Shown here piece by piece: positions 15,466 to 22,021 of a stretch of DNA of 22,347 nt; the stretch's first letter is position 1; each line of letters starts with the position of its first letter. Origin of the DNA: Candidatus Bathyarchaeota archaeon (lineage in GTDB: Archaea; Thermoproteota; Bathyarchaeia; Bathyarchaeales; DTEX01); contig PIYJ01000024.1 of assembly GCA_003601725.1 (NCBI GenBank), positions 1 to 22,347 of the forward strand, given 5' to 3'. The notes beneath the pieces are model-generated. The model did not search any database, was not told the origin of the DNA, and was given only the letters and a program-made list of their open reading frames with translations. Made by a program: the position numbers and the translations under genes.

Positions 15466-16224
15466 TTAAATGAAGAGAGCTTTTTCTCTCGGCCAGATCA
15501 GGTCTCGAGCAGAAGATTCCTCCGCTTTCTCATATGGGTATCCTCTGATTATAGCCGCGGGTACACCTTCATCGGCCTGTCCAATCACGAGTTCAGCTGC
15601 GGAGCACAGTTCATCTGCGATAGCTGTCTGTTTTATTCTCAGCGTATAGCCGAAAAGGTCCGTTTCGTTTCTTCGATCTCGAATCGGTTTCATCCCTGCG
15701 ATTCCTATGGCTACGTTGATTTCGCCTCTGCGTAATGCTCGTCCATGAGTATCTGAAATTATAACGGCTACGTCACGGCCGGTAAGTTCCTTTATCCGCC
15801 GACGGATTCTCCGCGCTGATTCATCGGGATTTCTCGGCAAGGGGGCAACGTTTCTTTCCCCTGGAACGTTCGATTTATCAACTCCAGCATTAGCACAGAT
15901 GAATCCATGCTTGGTTTCAGCTATTATGTGGCCTTCTCCCATTCGAACTATGGATTTGGATTCCCTTAGGACAACCTCGATTAACGCTGGGTCTCTATCG
16001 TATTGTGCTGCCAGGTTCTTAGCAAACTCGGATGGGATTACATTGTCGAGGTTAACCACGTTTCCTTCAGCTCGTGAGATAATGACATGCGTCACGATGA
16101 GAATATCCCCGTTCTGTAGAGGAGTACCCTGTCTCTCCGCCGCTTCGCAGATTAAACCCGCAAGGTCATCTGTCTCTTTTATGATTGGAAGATTCAAGAT
16201 TGGGATTATCTTGACTATGTTCAT
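15466..16224 (-). CDS. cofE: Coenzyme F420-0:L-glutamate ligase
   Basis: CofE uses GTP to add gamma-linked glutamates to F420-0. Typical blocks are NGDILIVTHVIISRAEG near the N terminus, IVRMGEGHIIAETKHGFICA, NAGVDKSNVPGE, LPRNPDESARRIR and VIISDTHGRALRRGEINVAI, with PIRDRRNETDLFGY after it. The start at 16224 is preferred to the in-frame ATG at 16260. GGAAGTG at 16231-16237 is 6 bases upstream, and the TATA-like TTATAAAA at 16274-16281 predicts transcription from about 16250, downstream of the earlier ATG. The protein is about 252 aa, normal for the family. Confidence 0.93.
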   Translation of the reverse strand: MNIVKIIPILNLPIIKETDDLAGLICEAAERQGTPLQNGDILIVTHVIISRAEGNVVNLDNVIPSEFAKNLAAQYDRDPALIEVVLRESKSIVRMGEGHIIAETKHGFICANAGVDKSNVPGERNVAPLPRNPDESARRIRRRIKELTGRDVAVIISDTHGRALRRGEINVAIGIAGMKPIRDRRNETDLFGYTLRIKQTAIADELCSAAELVIGQADEGVPAAIIRGYPYEKAEESSARDLIWPREKALFI

Positions 16225-16273
16225 GTTAATCACTTCCAATGATGATGTTTCTCCTTTCATTTATGGGTGATGC

Positions 16274-16281
16274 TTTTATAA
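16274..16281 (-). promoter_or_regulatory. TATA box of cofE
   Basis: TTATAAAA on the minus strand, centred near 16278, predicts a start site close to 16251. This supports a promoter separate from rpoH and the shorter CofE start. Confidence 0.45.
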
Positions 16282-16357
16282 TTTAGACGACTTCACCAAA
16301 TCCTGAAATGTCCGGATTAATAAACAAAAAGGCTCCTAATCGGGAATGGAGAGATTG

Positions 16358-16368
16358 AAAAAATAAAA
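16358..16368 (-). terminator. T-rich terminator after rpoH
   Basis: On the minus strand, TTTTATTTTTT begins three bases after the rpoH stop. A U-rich tract of this kind is the usual archaeal terminator and separates rpoH from cofE. Confidence 0.5.
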
Positions 16369-16370
16369 CG

Positions 16371-16940
16371 TCACACTACATATCGGTAGGTTACGTACAC
16401 TCCAGCTGTGGGGCTTTTCCGAGTGATCTTAACGATATCGCCTGGTTTAGCGCCTATAAGAAAGATCGCGGGATCGGATCGTCTTATATGTGGAAGCTGA
16501 TACGGATTGATGTGATGCTTCTTTAATAGTTCTTCACGTTCCTCCTTGCTTAGAATCTCATGTTTCGGAACTAGTTCATGCTCAAATATGTTAAACGATG
16601 GAATTTTAGAATTCTGGATAATCTCGATTCCTTTGGCTTTGGCTTCCTTCTTTGCTGAGTAGGAGAATCCTGAGCCGACAAGTATTCCTCCATCGTATCC
16701 TTCTTTATTTATTTTTTCTTTCATCTTTCTGACTTGTCGAACGCCAACCTTCCCAGAGACTAATTGTGATTCCTGGATTATTCGGAGGAGAAGTCTTTTT
16801 CCATCGCGTTTTGTTAGGACACGGAGATCCTTAAAGTATTTCTCTTGAGTCTCTCCTTCTATGTTGTATCCTCTGAAGTCTAAAAGAAGGTTGACTTTCT
16901 TTGTCAGAACATCCCTTTCTCTTTCCTTTCTTTTTGTCGT
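16371..16940 (-). CDS. rpoH: RNA polymerase subunit Rpo5/RpoH with RPB5-like N-terminal domain
   Basis: The last 72 or so residues are unmistakable archaeal RpoH: FEHELVPKHEILSKEEREEL ... IRRSDPAIFLIGAKPGDIVK ... KSPTAGVYVTYRYVV. The same frame stays open upstream to 16943 and encodes about 115 more residues that resemble the jaw domain of eukaryotic RPB5: LLLDFRGYNIE (compare QLCHDRGYLVT), DLRVLTKRDG (DLTVLVAHND), GKVGVRQVRKM (PKVGIKTIKVY) and GFSYSAKKEAKAKG (GMTPSAKQSL). No ATG, GTG or TTG occurs in frame until 16724, which would delete most of this domain. The coordinates assume ACG at 16938-16940, which GAGGG (16948-16952) precedes by 7 bases. An ATG at 16957 plus a frameshift is the alternative. 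About 189 residues, against roughly 80 in textbook archaeal RpoH. Confidence 0.85.
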   Translation of the reverse strand, partial: TTKRKERERDVLTKKVNLLLDFRGYNIEGETQEKYFKDLRVLTKRDGKRLLLRIIQESQLVSGKVGVRQVRKMKEKINKEGYDGGILVGSGFSYSAKKEAKAKGIEIIQNSKIPSFNIFEHELVPKHEILSKEEREELLKKHHINPYQLPHIRRSDPAIFLIGAKPGDIVKITRKSPTAGVYVTYRYVV

Positions 16941-16990
16941 GTTTTATCCCTCATCATAGAGGTTTACTAAAACGAAACATTAATGATGAA

Positions 16991-16998
16991 TATATAAA
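16991..16998 (-). promoter_or_regulatory. TATA box of rpoH
   Basis: TTTATATA on the minus strand, centred near 16994, predicts transcription from about 16968. That puts the whole RPB5-like domain, and the ATG at 16957 or ACG at 16940, inside the transcript. The element is nearly symmetrical, so it could also serve the plus strand. Confidence 0.5.
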
Positions 16999-17191
16999 CC
17001 TTCACCTTATGGCGAGTCTTTGGAAGGGAAATATTCCAAATTCTACTTGAAAATGACGACTCGGAAAAAGGTTAAATCTTCATCTACAGAATTCAGAAAA
17101 GCCTCCTTATGTTTTTCCTTCGGTTACACAAAAAAATTAAAATAAAGGTTTAATAGTTGTTGACTTAATTGCTTTCAACGAGGAAATAGGG

Positions 17192-17770
17192 ATGACCGCT
17201 TTAGAGATGAGATCTCGAATGCTAGTCAAGGACGTCATGAGTAGCCCTGTTGTGACGGCTGATGATGATACGCCTGTAAGCGACGTAGCAAAGCTTATGA
17301 AGAAACATAACATAGGCTGCGTCATCATCAGCGATAAAAATGGAAGACCTATCGGTATAATGACGGAGAGAGATATTGTTGAACGAGTGGTAGCGAAGAA
17401 TATACGACCTGGAGAGATCAAGGCTAAAGAAATCATGAGCTCTCCGCTGGTCACGATAGACGCTGAAAAGGCCATAAGCGAAGCAGCTAGAGAGATGAGC
17501 CGCTTAAATATCCGTCGACTTGGAGTGATGTACAAAGGTGAGCTCGTAGGAATAATCTCTAGCAAGGATATCTTGGCTGTTACTCCTGAGCTAATAGAAA
17601 TCATTCAGGAAAAGGCGCGAATAGAAAACCAGAATCTCTTAGAGGAATCTGAGGAATTTTCCTCCGCAGGATACTGTGATAATTGCGGAGAATGGTCTGA
17701 TGATCTGAGAGAGGTTGAAGGCAGTTTTCTCTGTGAAGAATGCAGAGAAATGAGACAAACTGAATTATGA
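17192..17770 (+). CDS. CBS-pair protein with C-terminal zinc ribbon
   Basis: Two CBS domains lie at about residues 10-68 (VKDVMSSPVVTADDDTPVSD ... IGIMTERDIVERV) and 76-132 (AKEIMSSPLVTIDAEKAISE ... VGIISSKDILAV). CBS pairs sense adenine nucleotides or SAM. A linker leads to a zinc ribbon with Cys 162, 165, 181 and 184. The protein has no catalytic domain and probably acts as a ligand-responsive regulator. The partner is unknown. Start ATG 17192 has GAGG about 9 bases upstream; ATG 17207 is possible. It is followed by its own T-rich stretch and a new promoter. Confidence 0.85.
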   Translation: MTALEMRSRMLVKDVMSSPVVTADDDTPVSDVAKLMKKHNIGCVIISDKNGRPIGIMTERDIVERVVAKNIRPGEIKAKEIMSSPLVTIDAEKAISEAAREMSRLNIRRLGVMYKGELVGIISSKDILAVTPELIEIIQEKARIENQNLLEESEEFSSAGYCDNCGEWSDDLREVEGSFLCEECREMRQTEL

Positions 17771-17843
17771 ACGATAGAATCCGCTTGTTTTTACGTTAAA
17801 GATACTTATTTTATGTGCATGAAAGCTTGTTTTCTCTTCAGTT

Positions 17844-17854
17844 TTATTATATAA
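17844..17854 (+). promoter_or_regulatory. TATA box of dihydroorotase gene
   Basis: TTATTATATAA, centred near 17849, predicts transcription from about 17875 and a leader of about 20 bases before the ATG at 17897. Confidence 0.45.
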
Positions 17855-17896
17855 GCTTATTAGGCTTGGCAGGCTAGAATTTTTTGGGCAAAGCAA

Positions 17897-19231
17897 ATGT
17901 TTGCAGATTTAGTTCTTAAGAATGCAAAGGTATATTTGGCGGATGGGATCGTAGAAGCTGGCTTAGCTGTCGATGAGGGTAGAATTGCAAGTATAGCTAA
18001 AGAAGCTAATCTTCCTTCTGCCTGTGAAAAGGTTGATCTCAAAGGCCATCTGATTCTCCCAGGAATAATCGATGCACATGTTCACCTGAGAGATCAAGGC
18101 CTCAAATACAAAGAAGATTTTTTCACGGGAACCTGTGCTGCTGCCTCCGGCGGCGTTACGACGGTTTTAGACATGCCGAATAATGCGCCAGTGACGATGA
18201 GCGTGGATTCTTTAAAGGAACGAGCGGGAATCGCAGCTCGAAACTCTCTGGTTAATGTGGCTTTTTACTCGGCGTTTCCTGAGCAGCTTGAAGAGATGAG
18301 AGACATCATTGAATTTGGTGCTAAGGGATTCAAGTTCTTCTTTCCGAAACAGATAGGCGGGGTAGACCCAGAAGATGAAGAAAGCCTGTTTAGGTATTTC
18401 CGAAAAGCAGCAGAGCTCAACGTCCCCGTCTTAATTCATGCTGAGGACAAAGGATTCTTCGAGTCCAAGTTTGAGGAATTAAAGAGAAATGGAAGATGCG
18501 ATGTGTCAGCCTTTCTGGAGGCGCATTCCGTCTATTCCGAGGTTAAGGCGATAAAGCATGCAGTGGAGCTGGCGAGGATGAGCGGGGGTCATCTTCACGT
18601 CTGTCATGTAAGTGCGGAGCAATCTATGGATGTTATCTCTTCAGCTCGACAGGATGGGGTTAACGTCACATGTGAGGTTACCCCTCATCATTTGCTTCTT
18701 TCTTCTCGTGAAGTGGATCTTCTAGGCTTTATCGCATTGACGAATCCTCCGTTGAGATCCGAGAGGGATCAAGCGTCCTTGTGGTTGAATCTTGAGAGGG
18801 GTATAGTGGACATTATAGCTTCAGATCATGCTCCTCATGCTTTAAGTGAAAAAAAGAAGGATTCCGTCTGGGAGGTAGCCCCAGGCTTTCCAGGCTTGGA
18901 AACGATCGTTCCGTTGATGTTAACGCAAATTAATAGGGGACGGTTGGCTCTTTCTAAGTTTGTGCAGGTAACGTCTAAAAGGCCGGCTGAGATCTTCCGG
19001 ATTGAGAAAAGAGGAATCTTGAAGGAAGGATACTTCGCTGACTTCATCGTCGTCGATATGAAGAAAGAATGGAAGATAGACTCTTCAAATTTTTGTTCTA
19101 AGGCTAAATTTTCGCCTTTTGACGGAAGAACTGTTAAAGGAAAAGTGATCAAAACCTTTGTTAACGGAAGATTAGTGATGGATGAAGGCGAGATCGTAGA
19201 GAAACCCGGGATGGGAAAAATAATCCGTTAG
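17897..19231 (+). CDS. pyrC: Dihydroorotase
   Basis: This amidohydrolase cyclises carbamoyl aspartate to dihydroorotate, the third step of pyrimidine synthesis. Metal and substrate motifs appear in order: DAHVHLRDQG (His 61 and 63), TTVLDMPNNAP, PVLIHAED, HLHVCHVSAEQS, CEVTPHHLLL, LTNPPLRS and IIASDHAPHA. Length (444 aa) fits class I dihydroorotase. Allantoinase is a close relative, but no other purine degradation gene is nearby. ATG 17897 has only a weak ribosome binding site. The Mut7-C gene follows 11 bases after the stop, in one operon. Confidence 0.9.
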   Translation: MFADLVLKNAKVYLADGIVEAGLAVDEGRIASIAKEANLPSACEKVDLKGHLILPGIIDAHVHLRDQGLKYKEDFFTGTCAAASGGVTTVLDMPNNAPVTMSVDSLKERAGIAARNSLVNVAFYSAFPEQLEEMRDIIEFGAKGFKFFFPKQIGGVDPEDEESLFRYFRKAAELNVPVLIHAEDKGFFESKFEELKRNGRCDVSAFLEAHSVYSEVKAIKHAVELARMSGGHLHVCHVSAEQSMDVISSARQDGVNVTCEVTPHHLLLSSREVDLLGFIALTNPPLRSERDQASLWLNLERGIVDIIASDHAPHALSEKKKDSVWEVAPGFPGLETIVPLMLTQINRGRLALSKFVQVTSKRPAEIFRIEKRGILKEGYFADFIVVDMKKEWKIDSSNFCSKAKFSPFDGRTVKGKVIKTFVNGRLVMDEGEIVEKPGMGKIIR

Positions 19232-19242
19232 GGGCTTAGAGC

Positions 19243-19740
19243 TTGAAATTCTTGGCTGATGGGATGCTTGGGAAGCTTACTCGTTGGCTTAGGATGATAG
19301 GCTGTGACGTTAAGTACTTCAACGATCTTAATGATGAAGAGCTCATTAACATTTCAATTCGAGAAGATCGCATTTTATTGACACGGGATATTGAACTTTT
19401 CCGAAGGGCAATGTCGAAAGGTGCAGCTGCATTCTTCGTAGAAGGTCTAGACGAGGTTGAGAAACTTGCTGAGATAGGTAAGCATTTCAATCTGAATCTT
19501 GAGATAAAGGTGGAAAATTCACGGTGTCCCAAATGTAATGCTAGAATACGTCCGGTTTCAAAAGATGATGTCGAAGAGAGGATTCCACCGGCGACTTTCA
19601 GACTTTATGATGACTTTTGGGAATGCCCAAATTGTGGACAAATATATTGGCAAGGCAGTCACTGGAGAAGGATAAACCACACGTTGCTTGAAGCTAGAAA
19701 AAAGATGGAGGCTCTGAAGAAGAATGAGGCGAATGATTAG
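19243..19740 (+). CDS. Mut7-C RNase domain protein
   Basis: The N-terminal 90 residues form a PIN-like Mut7-C domain with FLADGMLGKLTRWLRMIGCD (Asp 6) and ILLTRDIELF (Asp 49). These acidic residues are those expected to bind metal in a ribonuclease. A zinc ribbon follows with Cys 95, 98, 128 and 131, then the family motif WQGSHWRRI. The biological substrate is unknown. TTG at 19243 has GGGG (19231-19234) 8 bases upstream, overlapping the pyrC stop, so translation is tied to dihydroorotase. No metabolic link between the two is evident. Confidence 0.85.
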   Translation: MKFLADGMLGKLTRWLRMIGCDVKYFNDLNDEELINISIREDRILLTRDIELFRRAMSKGAAAFFVEGLDEVEKLAEIGKHFNLNLEIKVENSRCPKCNARIRPVSKDDVEERIPPATFRLYDDFWECPNCGQIYWQGSHWRRINHTLLEARKKMEALKKNEAND

Positions 19741-19750
19741 ATACTTCTTT

Positions 19751-20410
19751 TTAAAGGAGCTTTATGAAATCCGGAGTTATGAATTTTATTTCGCCGAGTC
19801 TTCTCGTTTTGAAAGCTCTGTTCAAGTTGAGAAGTCTTTCAAGCAGATTAGAGACAGATAGAGGACATACAATGACATCATCGCATGTTTCTATCTGCTC
19901 GATTTCTTCTGCTACAAGCGAATATGGGATTCTTTTGTCTTTCCCGTATTTCTCGGTTAGCTTCGAATATATTTTATCGACATAAGGGCATTCATAAAGA
20001 AACCGATGTGAAGGGCAATAGTAGTGTTTAAAGTCTCTAAGTATTCTGCTGTTTAGATATTTTCTGAGATTCTCAATCCTAATCTTTTCCAGGAGATTCT
20101 CTTCTGAAATCTTCCTATTAACATGATCCGAAATCATTCTACTGATGGTTTCAGCGGAGTCCTCAAAGATGAATTCTTGCCTGCCTATTTGTTTCTCCCC
20201 TTGGGTATATTCCCCGATCCATATTCCCCTCTTTCCGTTCTTGATCACGATGCGCATTAGGAACCCTCGAGACTTGCGGGAGGTCCTTTCAAGCAGCCAC
20301 TCAGCATCATCCCGAAGGTTGTCATATCCCCTGAAATTCTGGAATATTGAGACCCCAAAGTCCCTATCATACAGGATCACCGTATCCGTCAGCTGCAGAT
20401 CTCCCTGCAT
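19751..20410 (-). CDS. Hypothetical protein with Cys/His cluster, 219 aa
   Basis: I do not recognise this family. It is a soluble protein with a beta-rich N-terminal half (VILYDRDFGVSIF, GFLMRIVIKNGKRGIWIGEY). A helical C-terminal half holds four cysteines in two groups: HYYCPSHRFLYECP and, about 40 residues later, TCDDVIVCPLSV. These groups might bind zinc or an iron-sulfur cluster, but the spacing matches no motif I know. ATG 20410 follows a TATA-like TTAATATACAT (20441-20451 on the minus strand), giving a leader of about 10 bases. It ends 10 bases from the convergent Mut7-C gene. Confidence 0.75.
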   Translation of the reverse strand: MQGDLQLTDTVILYDRDFGVSIFQNFRGYDNLRDDAEWLLERTSRKSRGFLMRIVIKNGKRGIWIGEYTQGEKQIGRQEFIFEDSAETISRMISDHVNRKISEENLLEKIRIENLRKYLNSRILRDFKHYYCPSHRFLYECPYVDKIYSKLTEKYGKDKRIPYSLVAEEIEQIETCDDVIVCPLSVSNLLERLLNLNRAFKTRRLGEIKFITPDFIKLL

Positions 20411-20519
20411 CGCCTTAGACCCCGAGAATGGATGCAGAAAATGTATATTAAGGTTTACGGGAGACGGCTCTTACGGGCTGTCAATAGGAAACCGATATAC
20501 TTTTTTAGTAAGACTTATA

Positions 20520-20527
20520 TTTATATA
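20520..20527 (+). promoter_or_regulatory. Upstream TATA box of rpoK
   Basis: TTTATATA predicts transcription from about 20550, giving a leader of roughly 105 bases that starts right at the inverted repeat below. A second TATA-like TTTATAAT at 20582-20589 would instead start near 20611. Confidence 0.45.
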
Positions 20528-20552
20528 AGATTTTTAGTGTTGCATCAAAATC

Positions 20553-20612
20553 GGAGGATTTTAAAGTATTGTGGTCGGATCTTTATAATATTTGGGCCGC
20601 ATCAAATCCTCC
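20553..20612 (+). other. Possible structured leader upstream of rpoK
   Basis: GGAGGATTT (20553-20561) pairs exactly with AAATCCTCC (20604-20612). Inside it, TGTGGTC (20570-20576) pairs with GGCCGCA (20595-20601) with two G-U pairs. Together they form a long two-part hairpin with an 18-base AT-rich loop. GCATCAAA also occurs twice, at 20542 and 20599. No known RNA family is recognised. Confidence 0.4.
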
Positions 20613-20653
20613 AGAGAAGATCATTCACATAGACTTTAAAAAGGCATGTATAC

Positions 20654-20929
20654 ATGTTCCCTAAGGAGAGTTCTAAAACGGATTTGAAAAAAGAAATCCG
20701 GATCGGTCCTCCACGGCTAACCCGATTCGAGAAGGCTCGGATAGTGGGGGCAAGGGCTCTTCAGATAGCCATGGGCGCGCCTATACTCATTAAGCCTTCC
20801 AAGGCGCCGTCGAATCCCATCGATATCGCGTTAGAAGAGCTAGAAAAAGGCGTGCTTCCAATAACTATTCGTAGAACCCTGCCAGACGGGGTGACATACC
20901 AGGACATACCGCTGAAATGGCTTCTATGA
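20654..20929 (+). CDS. rpoK: RNA polymerase subunit Rpo6/RpoK
   Basis: RpoK is the archaeal counterpart of RPB6 and bacterial omega, which helps assemble and hold the largest subunit. The conserved core is complete: LTRFEKARIVGARALQIAMG at residues 22-41, then PIDIALEELEKGVLPITIRR and LPDG, ending in IPLKWLL. Length (91 aa) is normal for an archaeal RpoK with a short N-terminal extension. The ATG has AAAGG about 10 bases upstream. It stands alone, away from the rpoN-rps9 cluster where many archaea keep it, and about 3.7 kb from rpoH, the other polymerase gene in this window. Confidence 0.95.
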   Translation: MFPKESSKTDLKKEIRIGPPRLTRFEKARIVGARALQIAMGAPILIKPSKAPSNPIDIALEELEKGVLPITIRRTLPDGVTYQDIPLKWLL

Positions 20930-20944
20930 AAAGTCGATTCCAAT

Positions 20945-21000
20945 CATTTTTCTTTTTTTATCGACGTCGATAAATATTCTCTTTTTTTGTGCGTATTTTT
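20945..21000 (+). terminator. T-rich terminator region after rpoK
   Basis: Three T-rich runs follow the rpoK stop: around 20947-20959, 20982-20988 and 20995-21001. Multiple U tracts are typical for archaeal termination. Between them is the palindrome ATCGACGTCGAT at 20960-20971. Confidence 0.5.
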
Positions 21001-21128
21001 TAGTTTTGTACATATTCGTCCATGGCTTTAGGATTTCGGCAATTGACGATCACTTTTTCGTTGTTCATTATTTGTGATTCAACAGTTTTTACATGTCCTT
21101 GTACTTTTGAGATCGGCATCAAAGTCAT
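21000..21128 (-). CDS. Possible small protein, 42 aa
   Basis: An open frame of 42 residues, ending NPKAMDEYVQN, lies in the 310-base gap between rpoK and the PK_C-like gene. Its composition looks protein-like: VKTVESQIMNNEKVIVNCR is a plausible strand-turn-strand. No ribosome binding site is seen at ATG 21128 or at the in-frame ATG 21119. A TATA-like TTTTATTTAAT at about 21189-21199 could drive it. I do not recognise a family. It may be a chance frame. Confidence 0.35.
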   Translation of the reverse strand: MTLMPISKVQGHVKTVESQIMNNEKVIVNCRNPKAMDEYVQN

Positions 21129-21130
21129 GT

Positions 21131-21169
21131 AAAAAATAGACCGGAAGGAAGCATCTGCATGTTTCCTTC
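21131..21169 (-). terminator. Hairpin plus T run after the PK_C-like gene
   Basis: Bases 21144-21169 form an 11-bp stem with a CTGC loop when read on the plus strand (one G-U); the minus transcript has one A-C mismatch. On the minus strand six T bases follow shortly after, at 21131-21136. The layout is that of an intrinsic-type terminator for the minus gene ending at 21240. Confidence 0.45.
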
Positions 21170-21239
21170 AGCACACTGGGAAAATTCATTAAATAAAATT
21201 GGAAGAGTTCTTCTGAACGGATGTACTGATATTTTTCAT

Positions 21240-21815
21240 CTAGAATTCTTTAGGTTTAGCTATGATCTCTTTGATTTTTAAATTGAAGAAATCAGACGTG
21301 TTTGCCGGTTTAATCAACAACGCAGTGTCGGCTCCCCTGCCTGTTCCTCCAACCGCAACTACGTCTTTATCCATGCTGATCAAACCAGCGTCAGCGGCCA
21401 TGAGGACTATCTCCACACATACCTTTGTCCCTTGACCTAAAAGACGAAGCGTGTTAGCTATAATCTCAAGAGTTTCAACAGCCCCAAATCTCCTTCGAAT
21501 AGCCCTCTCAACGCTGCTTAAGGCATGCGTGCCAGTGAATATTTTCGCCCCATTAGCTAGGATCTTCCTTCTATATTCGTCTTTAAGCTCGTTCTTCCCG
21601 GGCTCCCTGAAGCCTGTATGATGAGTGACAATGACCACATTGTATCCCTTAAGGATCTCCGAAGCTTTGACTCCTGTCAATCCCCTTGTTGAGGCAACCA
21701 CGATGTCCCTTATGTTCTTCTCATCAACGTATCTCTTAACGACACTTAAGAGTACATCCGTGTTCTGTTCACCTGGAGATTCAAAATATACAGTCTTTTC
21801 CTCCTTGAAGCTCAA
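21240..21815 (-). CDS. Pyruvate kinase C-terminal domain-like protein
   Basis: This is a stand-alone version of the pyruvate kinase C-terminal fold, common in archaea (COG1751 type) and of unknown function. The pattern is DIVVASTRGLTGVKASEIL, VVIVTHHTGFREPG, GAKIFTGTHALSS and a C-terminal glycine-rich GGTGRGADTALLIKP. No catalytic pyruvate kinase domain is present, so it is not a kinase by itself; a regulatory or binding role is possible. TTG at 21813-21815 has AGGAG about 10 bases upstream. A TATA-like element near 21862 fits. Length (191 aa) is usual for the family. Confidence 0.8.
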   Translation of the reverse strand: MSFKEEKTVYFESPGEQNTDVLLSVVKRYVDEKNIRDIVVASTRGLTGVKASEILKGYNVVIVTHHTGFREPGKNELKDEYRRKILANGAKIFTGTHALSSVERAIRRRFGAVETLEIIANTLRLLGQGTKVCVEIVLMAADAGLISMDKDVVAVGGTGRGADTALLIKPANTSDFFNLKIKEIIAKPKEF

Positions 21816-22021
21816 CCTAAAGATTCTCCTAGACGAATAGAGATCGACATCTACCTCTTAAAATATTAGAAAAAGGATGGCTTTTAAGCGTTCTTTAAGG
21901 CTTAAAAAGTGGGCTTTAAAATGTTTCTCAATGGTTTAACCGTTATTCAGGGAAAGATGCGAAAAAGTTAAAGACCAGATATGTCTATTGCTGTTAGTCA
22001 TCATATAGTCGGGGAAAAACA

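Noticed and set aside
16311..16345. Imperfect inverted repeat TCCGGATTA / TAATCGGGA after rpoH
   Set aside because: Eight of nine positions pair over a 17-base loop, but it lies downstream of the T tract on the minus strand, so it does not form a usual terminator. Probably chance.
16371..16724. RpoH starting at ATG 16724 as the complete gene
   Set aside because: The ATG has no ribosome binding site and would cut through a domain that continues upstream in the same frame with good RPB5 resemblance.
17897..19231. Allantoinase or hydantoinase instead of dihydroorotase
   Set aside because: The motif set fits either closely related group, but dihydroorotase is a core archaeal enzyme, and no purine degradation genes are present.
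20569..20661. A 31-codon leader peptide frame (TTG at 20569) before rpoK
   Set aside because: GGAGG precedes it by 11 bases and it overlaps the rpoK start, but it would lie inside the proposed hairpin, begins with TTG and has no recognisable sequence. Not enough to call a gene.
21240..21815. Pyruvate kinase
   Set aside because: Only the C-terminal domain fold is present; the catalytic TIM barrel and its substrate motifs are absent.
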